Assembly: GCA_964016875.1 (NCBI GenBank) | Contig: OZ024736.1 | Coordinates: 42,874,707-42,938,706 of the forward strand | Origin: Fallopia convolvulus | Taxonomy: Eukaryota > Streptophyta > Magnoliopsida > Caryophyllales > Polygonaceae | Direction of reading: 5' to 3' | Length of the DNA: 64,000 bases | Part shown: piece after piece, positions 10,003-22,388 of the stretch | How positions within the stretch are numbered: position 1 is the first letter of the stretch | Layout: each line of letters opens with the position of its first letter | The notes under the pieces: model-generated | What the model was told of the DNA's origin: nothing | Database searches by the model: none | Seen by the model: only the letters and a program-made list of their open reading frames with translations | Program-made: the position numbers and the translations under genes

Positions 10003-11160
10003 CTGAACAATTTTGTGCTTCAATTCGACTTGGAAATGTAAAAGGCAACGAAAGCAGAGAAGTGTGAAGACTGAAGCAATGCCAGATTTTTTTGGGAAAC
10101 GGGTGGTCAATGTCAACTTTCAAAGGGACGACCTGTTGGGCTTTGTATGTAAACTGGGCCAACGATCTAGCCCATTTAAAATAATCTCTTTTCAAGCCTA
10201 CTGGACAAATATAATATACTAGCAAAGTTTGCATCGATATTAAGTTTGTAGGCAGTCAGTTTGGGGCTATCAAATCCATTTAGGCAGTCAGTTTGCATTA
10301 AGAAAAGATGTAGGTCCCGTTTGGTTTGTCGTAACATGTGGAAACGTAAACTGAAACGGAAACGAAATGAATCTAAACTATTTTTAGTGTCATAATATAT
10401 TTATATAAAAAAAATCATCAAACAACTTGTCCATTGTAAATGTGAAATGGATGGAAGATAGTGATTCCACCATTTGTTACCTCATCCCTTGATGGAAGAA
10501 TGATTGAGGTGGAGCAAACTCCTTTTTACAATGGATAAGAGGTTGTGCAAAACAAGTTGAATTTTTTTTTGTCAATGTATTATAGCACTAAAATGAACTA
10601 CATTCATTTCCATTCCGTTTACGTTTCCATGAATTGCAACCAAACGGGACGTAGTGTTTATTGTTAAAATAAGTATACCTTATGGGTATTTTTGAAATTT
10701 GACCTCAACATTCACCTGGTTTACTGTAAATTTAGAATATTGATTTACCACTCAGAGGTTGAATCATATGATTTAGATCCATCTTAATAGAAGGGGACCC
10801 AAACCCGAGCGGCTCAAAATTGGGTGTGTAGATTTTTGGATTTGGATCAAATTATTAGCAGATTCCGATAACACAATCTAGCACAACAGAAACATAGCGG
10901 AAAAAATAAATCAAAGTGGGACATAAATTGCTAGCAAACAATGTAGAAGTTTTGAAGACAATGAGATCTGTACATGCTATACCATTTTGCACATCTTATG
11001 TGCACCGATAGAAACAAGTAGCAAAAGAGAGACAAACACACCTACTAACTGACTGCTTTAGCAAATTTCCATTGCCAACCAAATTCAACATTCACAGACC
11101 AATTATAAAAATCAGAAAACCCACGCTGATCAAGATGCATATAATGCTCTGCTGTTCACA
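10003..11160. other. intergenic region between HCF164 upstream flank and PP2C
   Basis: No gene is seen. It contains the displaced HCF164 promoter side, a 13-bp direct repeat (GGCAGTCAGTTTG) near 10250-10295, and the MITE at 10313-10650. The PP2C 3' end borders it on the right. Confidence 0.5.
10313..10650. mobile_element. MITE with GTCCCGTTTGGTT ends, copy 1 (338 bp)
   Basis: The left end GGTCCCGTTTGGTTTGTC is answered by AACCAAACGGGAC at the right end. The direct repeat GTA flanks it at 10310-10312 and 10651-10653. A close relative of nearly the same length lies at 46220-46559. The interior is non-coding. A 3-bp target repeat points to the PIF/Harbinger or CACTA type, but the superfamily is not settled. 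Confidence 0.75.
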
Positions 11161-14100
11161 TCAACTAGAGGTTGATCCTTCCGGTTGTGGGTTGCTGTCG
11201 GATGATGGCTCCGGCTCTGGCTCTGGCTCAGGTCTTGGCTCCATCAGATTTGGGTCAGAGGATGATGATGATGATGCCTCAGCAGGCTCACTTTGCCTAA
11301 TGGGTTTCTTGAACTGAACCAAGATCATAGTCATGTTATCACATCCTTCGCCACCAGCTGTTGAAGGAGCCAAACACCTTTCAAGAACTCTCTCACACAC
11401 TGCAGAAAGCTTGCTCTCCTGAATTTATCATTCAAATTCAATACATCAATCAGTTAATTTGTAACTGCAAAACAAAATTTTGTGGTAAAGAATCTGGAAC
11501 TTGGTCTTTTACCGTTCTCAATTGCTCATGGATAAAATCCACTAGTTGTTGGCTTGACATGCAGTCCCTATAAGAAATTCATTAAAATTTGTTTGCATCA
11601 AACATAAATAATCAAATTTAATAGCAGATATAAAGAGAATTAAAAATAGACAAATTACATGGACAAGCTTCACACGGACTACTACATAAGCTGGCAAGAT
11701 AGTAGGATACAGAAAGGACATGGACTGGAGCAAAGTACTAACCATATGCCATCACATGCAAGCACGATAAAGTCATCATCATCACAGAGTTCAACCTGTT
11801 TAGGAGGACAAGAGAAAAAAGCTGATATCAAATTAGAAGCAGTACATAGAGCAAGTATGATAAACAAGTCAAGGTCATGCTTGATGCACGTGAATTTTGA
11901 GGTTCATTGCTACAACCTTATTTGATTTGTTTACATTAAATGCTTAGCTACTATTATATGCATATTGAAAGGAATTTACACACAGTATTTATATCTGGAT
12001 TTGCTGTCACAATTTGCTTTTCCACAGGTAAGAACTTGTTCTTTTTGAATTCCATGTCACCTGCAGATGATAAACATCAATGAAAAAACCAAAAGGATTA
12101 ACGACAGAGACAATTTGGTACATCAAATCCAATCTTTCAGTGGCATAAATGGAAAAGGCTACAATATCAAACAGAAGCAGTAACCTCTCCAGGCCTAATA
12201 CTAGCACAAGTACATAGCATCCAATACTTCAAGGATTTTTCAGGATATTTAGACAGGGGTATAAATACCTATTGCTCTTGCAAGATTTAAACTGCCATTT
12301 ACTCGTCCGGCATGAATGAATCCACCAGCTTTAAGAATCCGGTCCCTTTCAGCCTCAAGTTCTGGTTTGTGATCCCTTGATAGATTGTAAGCCTGTACAA
12401 GATCCCGTCAGCATCCAACACTATATTTTTTAATTCATTAAATAAAATCAGAAACAAACTTCATGAGGCTGTCCATATCAATAACCTAGACCGCAGAAGG
12501 AGAACTTGGTTCATTGAGTTGAGTTACTTCCTGTTTGTAATTTATGGGTTTGGTAGCTTTGAATTATGAGACACAATGCCGACCACTATCACCCTTAATT
12601 TCGAGGTCAAGCAGGTTATGTTACATTTTGATAAAGTATTTTTAGGACTCATATCCAGCTCTTTGGCAGCTCTGTCTTCTATTCTTTTGAACAGGCAGTC
12701 AGTCAATTGTTACCAATAGAATGGTAAGAGTGTGTTATAACAGAGAACCACCTGGCCCCTTCTAGATATCACGCAGCGAGAATCACCAGCATTTGCTACA
12801 AAGAGTTGGTTATCCCTGACAACTGCAACACAGGCAGTACAGCCAGATGTTGGACCAGAAAAATCTGAATGAGGCCCCTGGACAAAATACCAAAATGACC
12901 ACATCTTAGAATGCAAATAGATGTCATGGTTGCAAAACATTCGAGAATATAATGGTAGCGGAAAATCCAAAATAAACATAGCACACAATTTTGATGGAAA
13001 GAAAGATGGATATAGATTATGTATTGAAGCACATTGCCTACAAGGATGCATTCACTTCCATCAGCATTACTGCATAAGAGCATCTGAAATCCTAATACTC
13101 AAAATGAGTTTCTTAACTACTTTTGAAAAAGGAAAATAAAAAAATGTCAGTAAAGTGGGAGTGGTTCAATAAAGAGATTTTTCTAAAGACACAGTGAATG
13201 CATTTGGGTCTTTAGAAAAATCTGACATTTTTTAAAATTTTCTGACATTTCTCTTTTTCTTTTAATTTGTGATACTCTAAGCATCACCATTGCAGATTCC
13301 CTAACTATTCGGTATTGTACCTGTTTAGATGCAATGCAAACTGAAATCAGAAAACAGCTTTTACAAAGTAATAGTAAGCTTTAGATTGCTGATTTAGCAT
13401 CAATCCTACCTCCTCAAAAGCCCAATCATCATTTTGCACATTACCATCACCGCTCCTTGGAGACCATATCAATCCTTCTATCATTCCAGAAAACTTGTTT
13501 ATCTTATCCCCCAAAATTGCCAACTCCCTCCATCCTCTTTGCCCACGCATCATCTCATCCATTCTGCCAAAAGTGGCAATAGCAATCAAAATAAAACATA
13601 TAAACCTATAAACTGCATATTATACCAAAGGAATGGGCAAATTGAAAAAAAAAAGAGTTTGATAAGGCATTTACCAGTCAAGTCTATAACACAGAAAAAC
13701 GTTAAAAGTGAAGATTTATTGTAACTTAGGTGGCATCAAAATGGTATAAGGGGCCACAACATGAACTAATATATACTCCATCAAGAATGAAGAGATATGT
13801 TTTGATGAGTCGTTAGTTGTTACAATTAGTCCCACTAACAATACACAAACTTGTATGCATTAAAAAAAATACAATTTCACTGTATTCAGCTCAAGTTTCG
13901 ATGTGCTCGTAACTAACAAATCACCACTCACAAGTTACCTAAATGTCAGAATGAAGCAATTTTTCAAGCTTTAAAGAACTGTAGACTAAACCAGTTAAAG
14001 AAAAAGGTCAATGTATATAATTACCGGAAAAAAGCTTTCTGGAGAGAGGTTGGTATATCTCCAGCTAGATACGCTTCACTCTTCAGAACCTGCTGGTGAA

Positions 14101-15928
14101 GAAATTTTGCACAGAACTTTGCCACTACTTTACCTGTAAGGAAAGCACACCAGAAAGAGTTATTTTCATATGTGAAGTTGCTTGACAAACCTGGAGCTTT
14201 CAACTACAGTAATGATCAACATAGCCCAGTTTGGGCATTCAAATATCCATTGTTGATAAGCTTCTTTATATGGCTTGAAGGATTTTGGCCTATTTTTGTA
14301 TTAACTCTACGATACAATTTGTCTAAATTTTCTTTATGCAGGTAAATATTTTTCATTTAGATGTTGTTTAAGCAGTCTTTTTTCCTTACTTTTTTCTCAT
14401 ATTGGTCCTTTATTCAAGAGGCAAAAGCATCCCAGTAGCACAAACTACAAAATAGGAAAATGGCACAATGACACATTGTAAAGTGTGAAACATTGAAGGC
14501 ACTCAAGGCATTATACGAGTGGTTCAAAGGTGAATTTCGGGGTTTTGATGGAATAAGGGGGATATGAAGGGCATTATAATTATTCTCACGCGTAGGTAAC
14601 CTCGTACTAGATTGTTAATGACCCCAGTTGATTTGGCTGACCAGGTAATGTGTAACGCTAACAAAAATAGGAGGGTATCAAGTGATATTAACAAGTCCTT
14701 TTGTACCATGTGACTTTTGTAAAAGCATAAGGGCACCAACCAGAGTGTCCATAAAAACGTTTCTATATTTGTCAGACTACTTTGTTAATTGCCCTTTTAA
14801 AATCAGCTTGATTTTGAAAACGAGCAACTCAAAATTCTAAAAATATGACCAAAAACAAGTTTCTACAAAACTGAGTTTAGTTCAAGAAATAAATCAGAAC
14901 AGACAAAGATAAATGATTCCAAATAAGCCTTTTGTAAGTGAATTAATGCAGGTCCACAGAATCCATACAACAAAAAGGATATAGACAAAAAGAAAACTGA
15001 AAGCTACACGTTGAATCATCCATACGAGCAAAAATATATAGAAAGTGTACATTCACTTGGAAAGATCAAAACTTGAAACAAACATCAAATCTTACCTCCA
15101 TGACCATCATAAACGCCAAAGAAAGAAGTTTTTGTATCCAGATCAGGATAGGCTGCATGCTAGAAAAATTGCAACAGAAAAGAACTCAGGATCCAAAGGA
15201 TGACGGAATTATGTTGCAACATCAAATACAATAAGTTATTTCAAATGACACAGTCAGAAGGTTACACAAATTTGGGAAACTTTCACTGGATATAATCGAT
15301 TGGGAAGAGAGGGGAGGTTGTTGTAGGCCAATATAATTTGAGGCAGACCATTGGCGTGAACAATGGACACTCATCAGTACAACAAATCATAGAGAGGTCC
15401 CAACCAATTGTATGATGCGTCGTTGTGCAAAATCAATTGAGTAGACACCAAGTATATGGTCTTTCTGAATGAAGATTATAACTTAGCTTTGTGAAAAGCA
15501 CAGCTCAGATCGAGAACTTAAACGTTAATCACAAGTTTATCCATGAAATGCACAAGTTTAGGAGTATAATAGTGTCTCAGTAATCAGACAAAGAGAAATT
15601 GTTGCTACAAATTTCAAAAAGCATCACTTAAGCTTTTATGAGATCAACAAGCAGAACGAAGCAGAGTAAAAATTATCACCCAATTCCTAAACAACTAAGA
15701 CCTGGAGAATCACCGAATTAACAAATTTCAGATCAGGACACTTCTCAGTCTCCGGATTAAACTGTAATAAATTAACCGGATATAAAACGCAGAAAATTCT
15801 AGTTTACTCACAGCATCTTCCATGGTTGTGCGCCAACCTTGCATTGACGATAAGCCATATCGAACCCTAAAATTGTCACCGTCTTCCGAGAACTTCTCAG
15901 TCTTGGGACTGCTGAGATATATTCCCAT
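11161..15928 (-). CDS. protein phosphatase 2C (PP2C21/PP2C60-like)
   Basis: Ten coding exons on the minus strand: 15928-15812, 15159-15096, 14133-14025, 13563-13410, 12877-12752, 12392-12269, 12060-11984, 11795-11743, 11567-11513 and 11418-11161. They give 378 residues with consistent phases. PP2C motifs appear in order: RYGLSSMQGWRTTMEDA, VYDGHGG (metal-binding Asp), GPTSGCTACVAVV, NAGDSRCV, NLARAIGD, and ACDGIWD spanning an intron. GEGCDNMTMILVQFKKPI closes the catalytic domain. The enzyme is a Mn/Mg-dependent Ser/Thr phosphatase, probably cytosolic or nuclear. It resembles my memory of Arabidopsis PP2C 21 and 60. The C-terminal tail is low-complexity, a Ser run then Pro-Glu repeats, encoded by a GGCTCT-type microsatellite. 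The leader probably contains an intron, since about 300 bases of mostly non-coding sequence lie upstream. Confidence 0.95.
13076..13305. mobile_element. fold-back MITE in a PP2C intron
   Basis: A perfect 16-bp inverted repeat (13175-13190 with 13208-13223) sits inside a weaker outer one (AAATGTCAG at 13142-13150 with CTGACATTT at 13222-13230). The right end has GCATCACCATTGCA, and AAAGGAAAATAAAAA is shared with the element at 5851-6070, so the two look like one family. The outer limits are approximate. It lies in the intron between exons 4 and 5. Confidence 0.45.
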
Positions 15929-16565
15929 CTGAATCTGAAACGAGAAGCAAAAGTCAAGGCTTACCCCATGAATTTATATAGAGGAAGCGAAAACCCTCAA
16001 AAATCAAAGAACAAAGAAACAAGAAACCGGAATCCGAATTCGTTGGCTTACACAGATCGCTTCGCGATTGGACTAATCTGAATATATTCCAAGTCACTTC
16101 GTAACACAAGATCCGGGCACACCTAGGTAGCTAAATTCCGAAGGATTCACGATAAAGGAAAAGATAAACAGAAACACGCGGTGTTTAATAGGTCAAATTC
16201 TAGTATATGAATAAGGAAATACGGTGATGAAGGAGATACGGGGGTTACCAAATGAAGAGCTGATTGGCAGCTCCAGGCGAGCTTGATCTGCAGCCTTTTT
16301 CTTCCGATCGAATACAAAAGTCAGTGCGGACTGCGGAGTAATTTGGATGAGAGTGAAGAATGAAGATCACAACTGTGCACGGTACAAAGTACAAACCACG
16401 TATGTCCACGGTGGATTATGATTAAGCAAAGATAATGTGTAATCGGTTGGCTCATCATGACCTTCTATTTTTTTTACATGATGCAACAACTACGCATTCT
16501 TACTTTTAGAAACCTTTTGTATGACTATGTGCTTTTAGAATCTATTTCAAAACAACCTTGTATTA
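15929..16565. other. PP2C leader and upstream region
   Basis: No coding exon is seen. The sequence from about 15930 to 16330 is moderately GC-rich and fits a 5' untranslated region with an intron. Beyond 16400 it becomes AT-rich. Confidence 0.4.
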
Positions 16566-17750
16566 AAGGTAAATTACATAAAACCACCCTCAAAATAAAG
16601 GTTTTTCCACAAAACCACCCGTAAAAAGGCGAATTGCATAAAACCACCCTTAAAAATGAAGTCTTATTAAAACACCACCCATTACTAACTTCCGTCTATC
16701 TTCGTTAAAATATGATTCATCGTTTCCCAAGCCTACCCCTAACCTCCTGCCCACCTGCAAAAAGAACAGCCCATGTGATAGAGAAGAGGGTGAAGTTTGT
16801 TTGTTGTTCATTCCAGAAACATTAGATTAAAGATCTAGAGCATCTAAATTTAAAATGTGAGGCATTTTTTTCAAAATGTTTTTTTTGCCAACATGTAAAT
16901 TTGTATGCTCGGTACAATAGAGATTTAGGGTTTTGATTGGAATAATTGAAATTCCTACCTAATTTGTAATATGTGGACTACAGTATGTCAAAGCATATAT
17001 ATTTTGTTTCAAATGTTTTAATTTTTTTGCCTAATCTATTCTGTAAATGGTGAAGAAGGGATGTTGATGTTGGATGGACCATATGGCAAGATTATTGCTT
17101 TCTCAAAGTAATTTAATTAGTGTCTTGCTCTATAATTGTGTGAAAAGTATGTACTTCTATTGAATTATCATAAGGTATATATACAAAAGATCTTGACCCA
17201 ATTGATCTTATCTTACTTGGGTTACAAGATAAAGAAATCAAAGATATTAAAAGATTTACAAAGATATTGTATATCCTAATACCCCCAAGCTCATGGTGGA
17301 TTGCAAACATGAAGCTTGGACCGCAATTGTATGAAACGAGCAGTACCAATAGCTTTTGTAAAAATGTCAGCGGTTTGATCATGAGCCATGATATGGCGAA
17401 CAATGAGAGATCCGTCTTCAACTTGCTCACGAACAAAATGGTTTTTTCAATGAGATGGGATAAATTTTAGAATTGGATAGTGATTTGATAAGAGAAAAAG
17501 TTTTGACTAATGAAATTGAAATTGGGTTGAGGAAAGAACCGTATTTCAAAGAAGGGAGAAAAGGGGTGAGGGGTGAGGACAAGACAAGTACTAATTGCTT
17601 TTTTTTTAAATCACTTTTTAACGGCAAATGGACGGAAGGGTGGTGTCTTGATAACAATTTGTTTTAAAAGGTGGTTTAGTGTAATTATGTTTTTTAATGG
17701 TGGTTTTCTGAAAAAGACTACAATTTGCGGGTGGTTTTATGAAATTTACT
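16566..17750. mobile_element. Mutator-like element with captured Copia fragment
   Basis: Both ends carry about 145-150 bp of imperfect inverted repeat, built on the word ATAAAACCACC, at 16566-16712 and about 17605-17750. The 9-bp direct repeat CTTGTATTA flanks the element (16557-16565 and 17751-17759). Long terminal inverted repeats with a 9-bp target duplication are the signature of Mutator-like elements. No transposase is present. The right half contains the 3' end of a Copia polyprotein and probably part of its LTR, so the element either captured this DNA or was its landing site. Confidence 0.85.
17291..17444 (-). pseudogene. Copia RNase H C-terminal fragment
   Basis: The minus strand reads about 50 residues of the very end of a Ty1/Copia polyprotein. 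It includes HFVREQVEDGSLIVRHI, DQTADIFTKAI and LRSKLHVC, followed by the stop at 17291-17293. A short purine tract (GCTTGGGGG) follows, then TATTAGGATATAC, which resembles a slightly mutated LTR start. Everything upstream of RNase H is missing. It lies within the Mutator-like element. Confidence 0.85.
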
Positions 17751-17759
17751 CTTGTATTA

Positions 17760-18935
17760 ATGCGTGAAGATTTGAAAATTAATTTTTTTTGGTAAGAAAA
17801 ATTTGAATATTAATTAATCTTTTATATCTTAGTATCTTACTCTTTGTAACTTGCAAGCATGTAAACAAGGACATTTTAGACTAATTTTTACTTTCTTAAC
17901 AATTGTGTCCAAAACTAAAGACCAAACATATTGATAAAAAACAAAGTATAAATTTTTTATTTAATAAACTTGTGCAGGACGTGAAAGTTAAAACCAGTAT
18001 GGATAAACATTTGTATAATAATGAATCCATCAACTTTCACCTAATGCGGGGTCCATGCCATTTGTTCTCAATTAATTTAAAAAAAAATTCAAGTTATTTT
18101 AATTGTTTAATATTTTTTAAATTATTTTCTAAGTATTTATATTTTTTTTTAGTGTTTAATTTTAATATTTGGTATTTTTATAGGACATAAGTTAGAAAAT
18201 CCGTTATAAGTTTAATCAAATACAATTTCCTTTAGGCCTCACTAAAAAAAATACAATTCCTTTTAGATGTCTCTCCTTAAACGGAGCTCACTTTAATTAA
18301 ATTATTTTGATTTTAGACCACTAGTAAGTTACTAATTATTTAACAATTTTTTAACCTATGTTAATCACATAAATTAAAACCTTTAAAATAGATTTCTTTT
18401 ATTAGTTTTAATTATTTAGAATAATTTAGTTTAAATAATATTTATTTATTTATTTTTAGTTTTTAAAACAAGATTATTTATCCTTATTCCTATCCCACAA
18501 AAACATATGTTAAAAAATCGAATATTTAAATTTGAGCATAACTTTTATTTAAAATTTGATTTTATATCACATTGGGTTACTTGATTTGAACATGAAATCG
18601 GATAATTAATTTCAAATTATGCATGCTAAATCACATATTAAATGTTTTAAAATATTACAAGCTCAAAATTCATAAAAGAAATCAATGCAAAAAATCCTCT
18701 TTGTCCAAATCTCGAGCGGCAATTTTTTTTATCGATTACAATTTTCATGAAAATAGAAATAAGAACCGCTTAGGCACCCGTAATGTTTAAAACATTATGA
18801 AATTATATAATTTTGAGGTTAAATCATGTATTTGAATGCAGGAATCGACTGGAGTCAACGCCTGAAAGCTCCCTTTTAAGTTTTAATTCATCCCAGATCC
18901 GTCCCCAGGCCCCAGCTCTGATTTCTCATCCTACA
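17760..18935. other. AT-rich intergenic region
   Basis: This is very AT-rich sequence with many homopolymer runs and no supported gene. The last 90 bases form the leader of the first folate-biopterin transporter: the segment around 18848-18880 is conserved before the second copy at 22297-22325. Confidence 0.5.
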
Positions 18936-21215
18936 ATGGAAGAAACAGAGCAGGAAACAGCGCATCTGGTCAAACGCAACCGTCACCCCGACCCAGATCC
19001 GGACCCCGCCCCGAATCCCAAATCCGGATCCAACCCATCTCCCTGGATCCCAAACCCACTAACCCTAGCCCTCGAGCCCATTGAATGGGTCCGATCCCTC
19101 TCCTCCCAGCTCAGCCCCACCTTCGTCGCCGGAATCCTCCTCGTGTACGTCCTCTCCCACGGATTCGGCGGATCCTACTTCAAAGTCGCCTCCGATTTCT
19201 ACTGGAAAGACGTCCAGCGAATCAACCCCTCCGTCGTTCAGATCTTCTGGGGATTCTACTACATTCCGTGGGTTCTCAAGCCCATCTGGGGTATTCTCAC
19301 GGACGTCTTCCCCGTCGCCGGATATCACCGCCGCCCCTACTTCCTCATCGCCGGCTTGGTCGGCGGAGTCTCCGCCGTGTCGCTGGCGGTCACCCGCGAC
19401 CTCCCGACGTCGCTGGCGCTGGCTTGGATGGTGGGCGTGCAGGCGGGGATGGCGATCGGAGAAGTGACGATCGATGCGTGTATTGCTAGGAAGAGCATCG
19501 AGCACAAGTCGCTGGCGCCGGATATGCAGAGTCTCCGGGGGGTTTCTTCGTCGGCGGGCTCGCTCTTAGGCTACTTGTCCAGCGGCTTTTTCGTTCACAA
19601 GCTAGGCGCTCAGGTTCATTGATTTGACATCTTTAATCTGTTTTAGCATATGGATTGTCTTGCTGCAAAGAATGGATCAATTGGAAGTTCTGGGAAAGCA
19701 ATTGGTTATTATTACATCTATAATCTGTTGTGCTTTTTACTGGTAGCTGATGTGCAAAGTTTGATCTTTTTTTATCATGGATATTGCAGTAGGAATTAGG
19801 AAAAGCAAGTTAGTTTGAGTGAATAATAATAATAGAGGATTGACTAGCTTCATTTGTTGTAGGAAGCACTTGGACTGCTCACAGTTTCACCAGCTGCCAT
19901 GATAATTTTAGGAGTTATGATTTATGAGCTGAGGATTGTTTACAAAGATCAGGGCAGCTCTCCGAAGAAGGTAAAATTCCATGGTATCTCCCTCCCTATA
20001 CAAGCGTAATTCTTTCTCATTCTGTGTTGGATAAACAGGTGGGTTCCCACTAATCATATAATAAAAATGGCTGCTGGGTTGTGACAATAATTGAAGTACT
20101 GTACTAGGATCTTCTCACAAAAAGAAATGATTCAGCATGGTGTAGAATCTTGACACAAAAACAAAATTGGTTACTATAGAGAAGAATATTGTATGGTAAA
20201 TGATCTTAGAATTGATGTTTCATGGCAGATGAATCTTAATTGTGCAGTAAGCTTACTCTAATTGAGTTGTGAATACTCTTGACACAAAGAGAAGTACTCC
20301 ATATGGTTAGTGGTTATTGTTTGGTGAAGTGGGCAGGTGCAGAGAAGTTGAAGGGTGCAATTGGAGATATGGCAAATACCATAAGACGCCCTGAGGTTTG
20401 GAGGCCTTCCCTTTACATTTATCTGTCATTGGCCCTGAGTATAAGCGCCCATGAAGGCCTCTTCTACTGGTATACTAACCCCAGTGCTGGCCCTTCTTTC
20501 TCTCAGGTTCAACTCTCTTCTATCTCTTTACTGAATCCTTTTCCATCTAAAAAAAAACTCTAATTTGCATCATTAACCATTAATGATGTAGGAAATGGTA
20601 GGGATGATGTACGCTGTTGGAGCTTTGGCCTCCATAGCAGGAGTCTTGATCTATCACAAACTCCTCAAAGACGTCCCCTTCCGAACCCTCCTCTTCTCGG
20701 CCCAACTCCTCCACGGCCTCTCGGGAATGCTCGATGTCTTCTTCGTTCTCCGGTGGAACCTTGCACTCGGAATTCCCGACTCTGTCTTTATTATTATCGA
20801 CGAGTGCGTAACGAACGTCATTGCTAGGGTGCGATGGACGCCGATGCTCGTGCTTAGTACGAGACTGTGCCCTGTCGGGATAGAAGGCACATTTTTCGCC
20901 TTGCTAATGTGTATTGACAGTATGGGGACGTTGTCAGCCAAGTGCGCCGGTGGGCTCGTACTCCACCTCTTTCATGTGTCAAGGACCGACTTTGCTAATT
21001 TGTGGGCAGTGGTGCTCTTGAGGAATCTTCTTAGGCTTGCTACTCTAGGGCTTATTTTCCTTGTCCCGCATGGAGATAGATATGACGAGTTCATACCTTC
21101 TGATATATTGAGCAAGAGACTGTCCTCCGCGAATCGGAGTTATGATGTTGCTGGTGGTGATAATGAGGAAACGAACCTTGAATTTGTGCCTTTGAAGCAG
21201 AGGGTTGTGGTTTAG
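18936..21215 (+). CDS. folate-biopterin transporter, tandem copy 1
   Basis: Four exons, 18936-19613, 19863-19970, 20330-20506 and 20592-21215, encode 528 residues. It belongs to the folate-biopterin transporter (FBT/BT1) branch of the major facilitator superfamily, with about 12 membrane segments. Recognisable family blocks are SYFKVASDFYWKDVQ, WGFYYIPWVLKPIWGILTD, GYHRRPYFL, GEVTIDACIARKSIEH, HEGLFYWYTNP, STRLCPVGIEGTFFALLMC and FIPSDILSK. The family moves folates or pterins, some members in the plastid envelope; the substrate here is inferred. The N-terminus has an Asp-Pro repeat. Exons 1 and 4 are clearly GC-richer than exons 2 and 3. The frame is open upstream of 18936, but this ATG matches the one used by the neighbouring copy. 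Exon 3 starts after a weak acceptor that is supported by the same border in copy 2. Confidence 0.93.
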
Positions 21216-22388
21216 CTTTGGCTATTGAAAGAGGGTTATGATTGAATACGTGCATATAGTTAGTGGGTTAGAGAGGCCTATGTTCTTTACTCATTGAAGG
21301 ATCGATCCATCAAACTAATTAAGGACTAAATATATATATAGCTCACACTTCATAGTTATGCATAGTTGCTGTGGCAACCTGTCTTCAATGAATCAAACTA
21401 CATCTTTTCGAAGCTACAAAATGCAATTAAGTTGTATTGTAATTGTGCATTTTGCTTAAACAAGAACATTCTCACAACTTAGATAGATGCATGGAAGATG
21501 CCAGTGTCATGTTCTTCACCCGTTGTTCAGTATCTTGGTAAAACCTGTTTTGGACAAGAATTTGCCGCGGCTAACTCTTAATCCCGGATGGATTGTGGAG
21601 CTTAGTCTAATCAATTCACACACTCAGAAATTGAAAGAACGATGAATCAGAAGGATTTTGATTGACAAATTATGTTTCGAGACCAATACTCGATGAGTTT
21701 TACAGATTCCCTGGGTTACACAAGTTCAGCATACCTCCTCCTCCCCTCCTTACCTATTATTACATTTTATCCCCTACCTCCCTGCTCCTCGATGGTTACT
21801 TTGCACAATTCCTCCGACCGTTCTCCCCCACGTTCGCCTGTTCTTGCTCCAAATTCCTTCTGAATCTTCGATAAGCATCTAAGGTTGTAATCGAGTCGAG
21901 TCGCGTTTTGAGTTGTTCAAGCTCAGCTCAAGCTTGCTTGAGAACCTCTCATTTAGCTTCTTCGAGAGATAAAACCGTGAACAACTTATTTACTTAATCT
22001 TTTTTTTTGAATTATTTTTTAAACTTGTTTTTTTTAACTTATTTACTTAATTAATTATACAAGCAAATAAAACTAAAATTTAAACTACGTTATTTTTAAA
22101 ACAGCACCAAAACTATATTAATTTAGTTTTTTTATGAATGTATAATCCAGTTTGCTCATTATCATATAATCAAGTTTATTTATGAGCAAACGAGCCTATC
22201 TATTGCTCCAAACCCAGTTCATGTATCTTTGGAACTTTAAAATTGTGATAAGCTCGGTATTGGACTGCACTGATTTGTTGAGAAAGCGAAGAGCTCGTCG
22301 GAGTCAACGCCTGAAAACTCCCGCTCTCTATAACTGTGTCTCCACTACTAGAGCTTTTCAACCTGCCCCGAATCCAGATCCATTGACA
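21216..22388. other. spacer between the transporter copies
   Basis: No gene is seen. The stretch 21640-21860 has a C-rich, T-rich segment that resembles the complement of 55560-55790, so it belongs to a dispersed repeat. Around 21890-22000 there are words such as TCAAGCTCAGCTCAAGCTTG, common in small plant repeats. The final 90 bases are the conserved leader of the second transporter copy. Confidence 0.5.
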
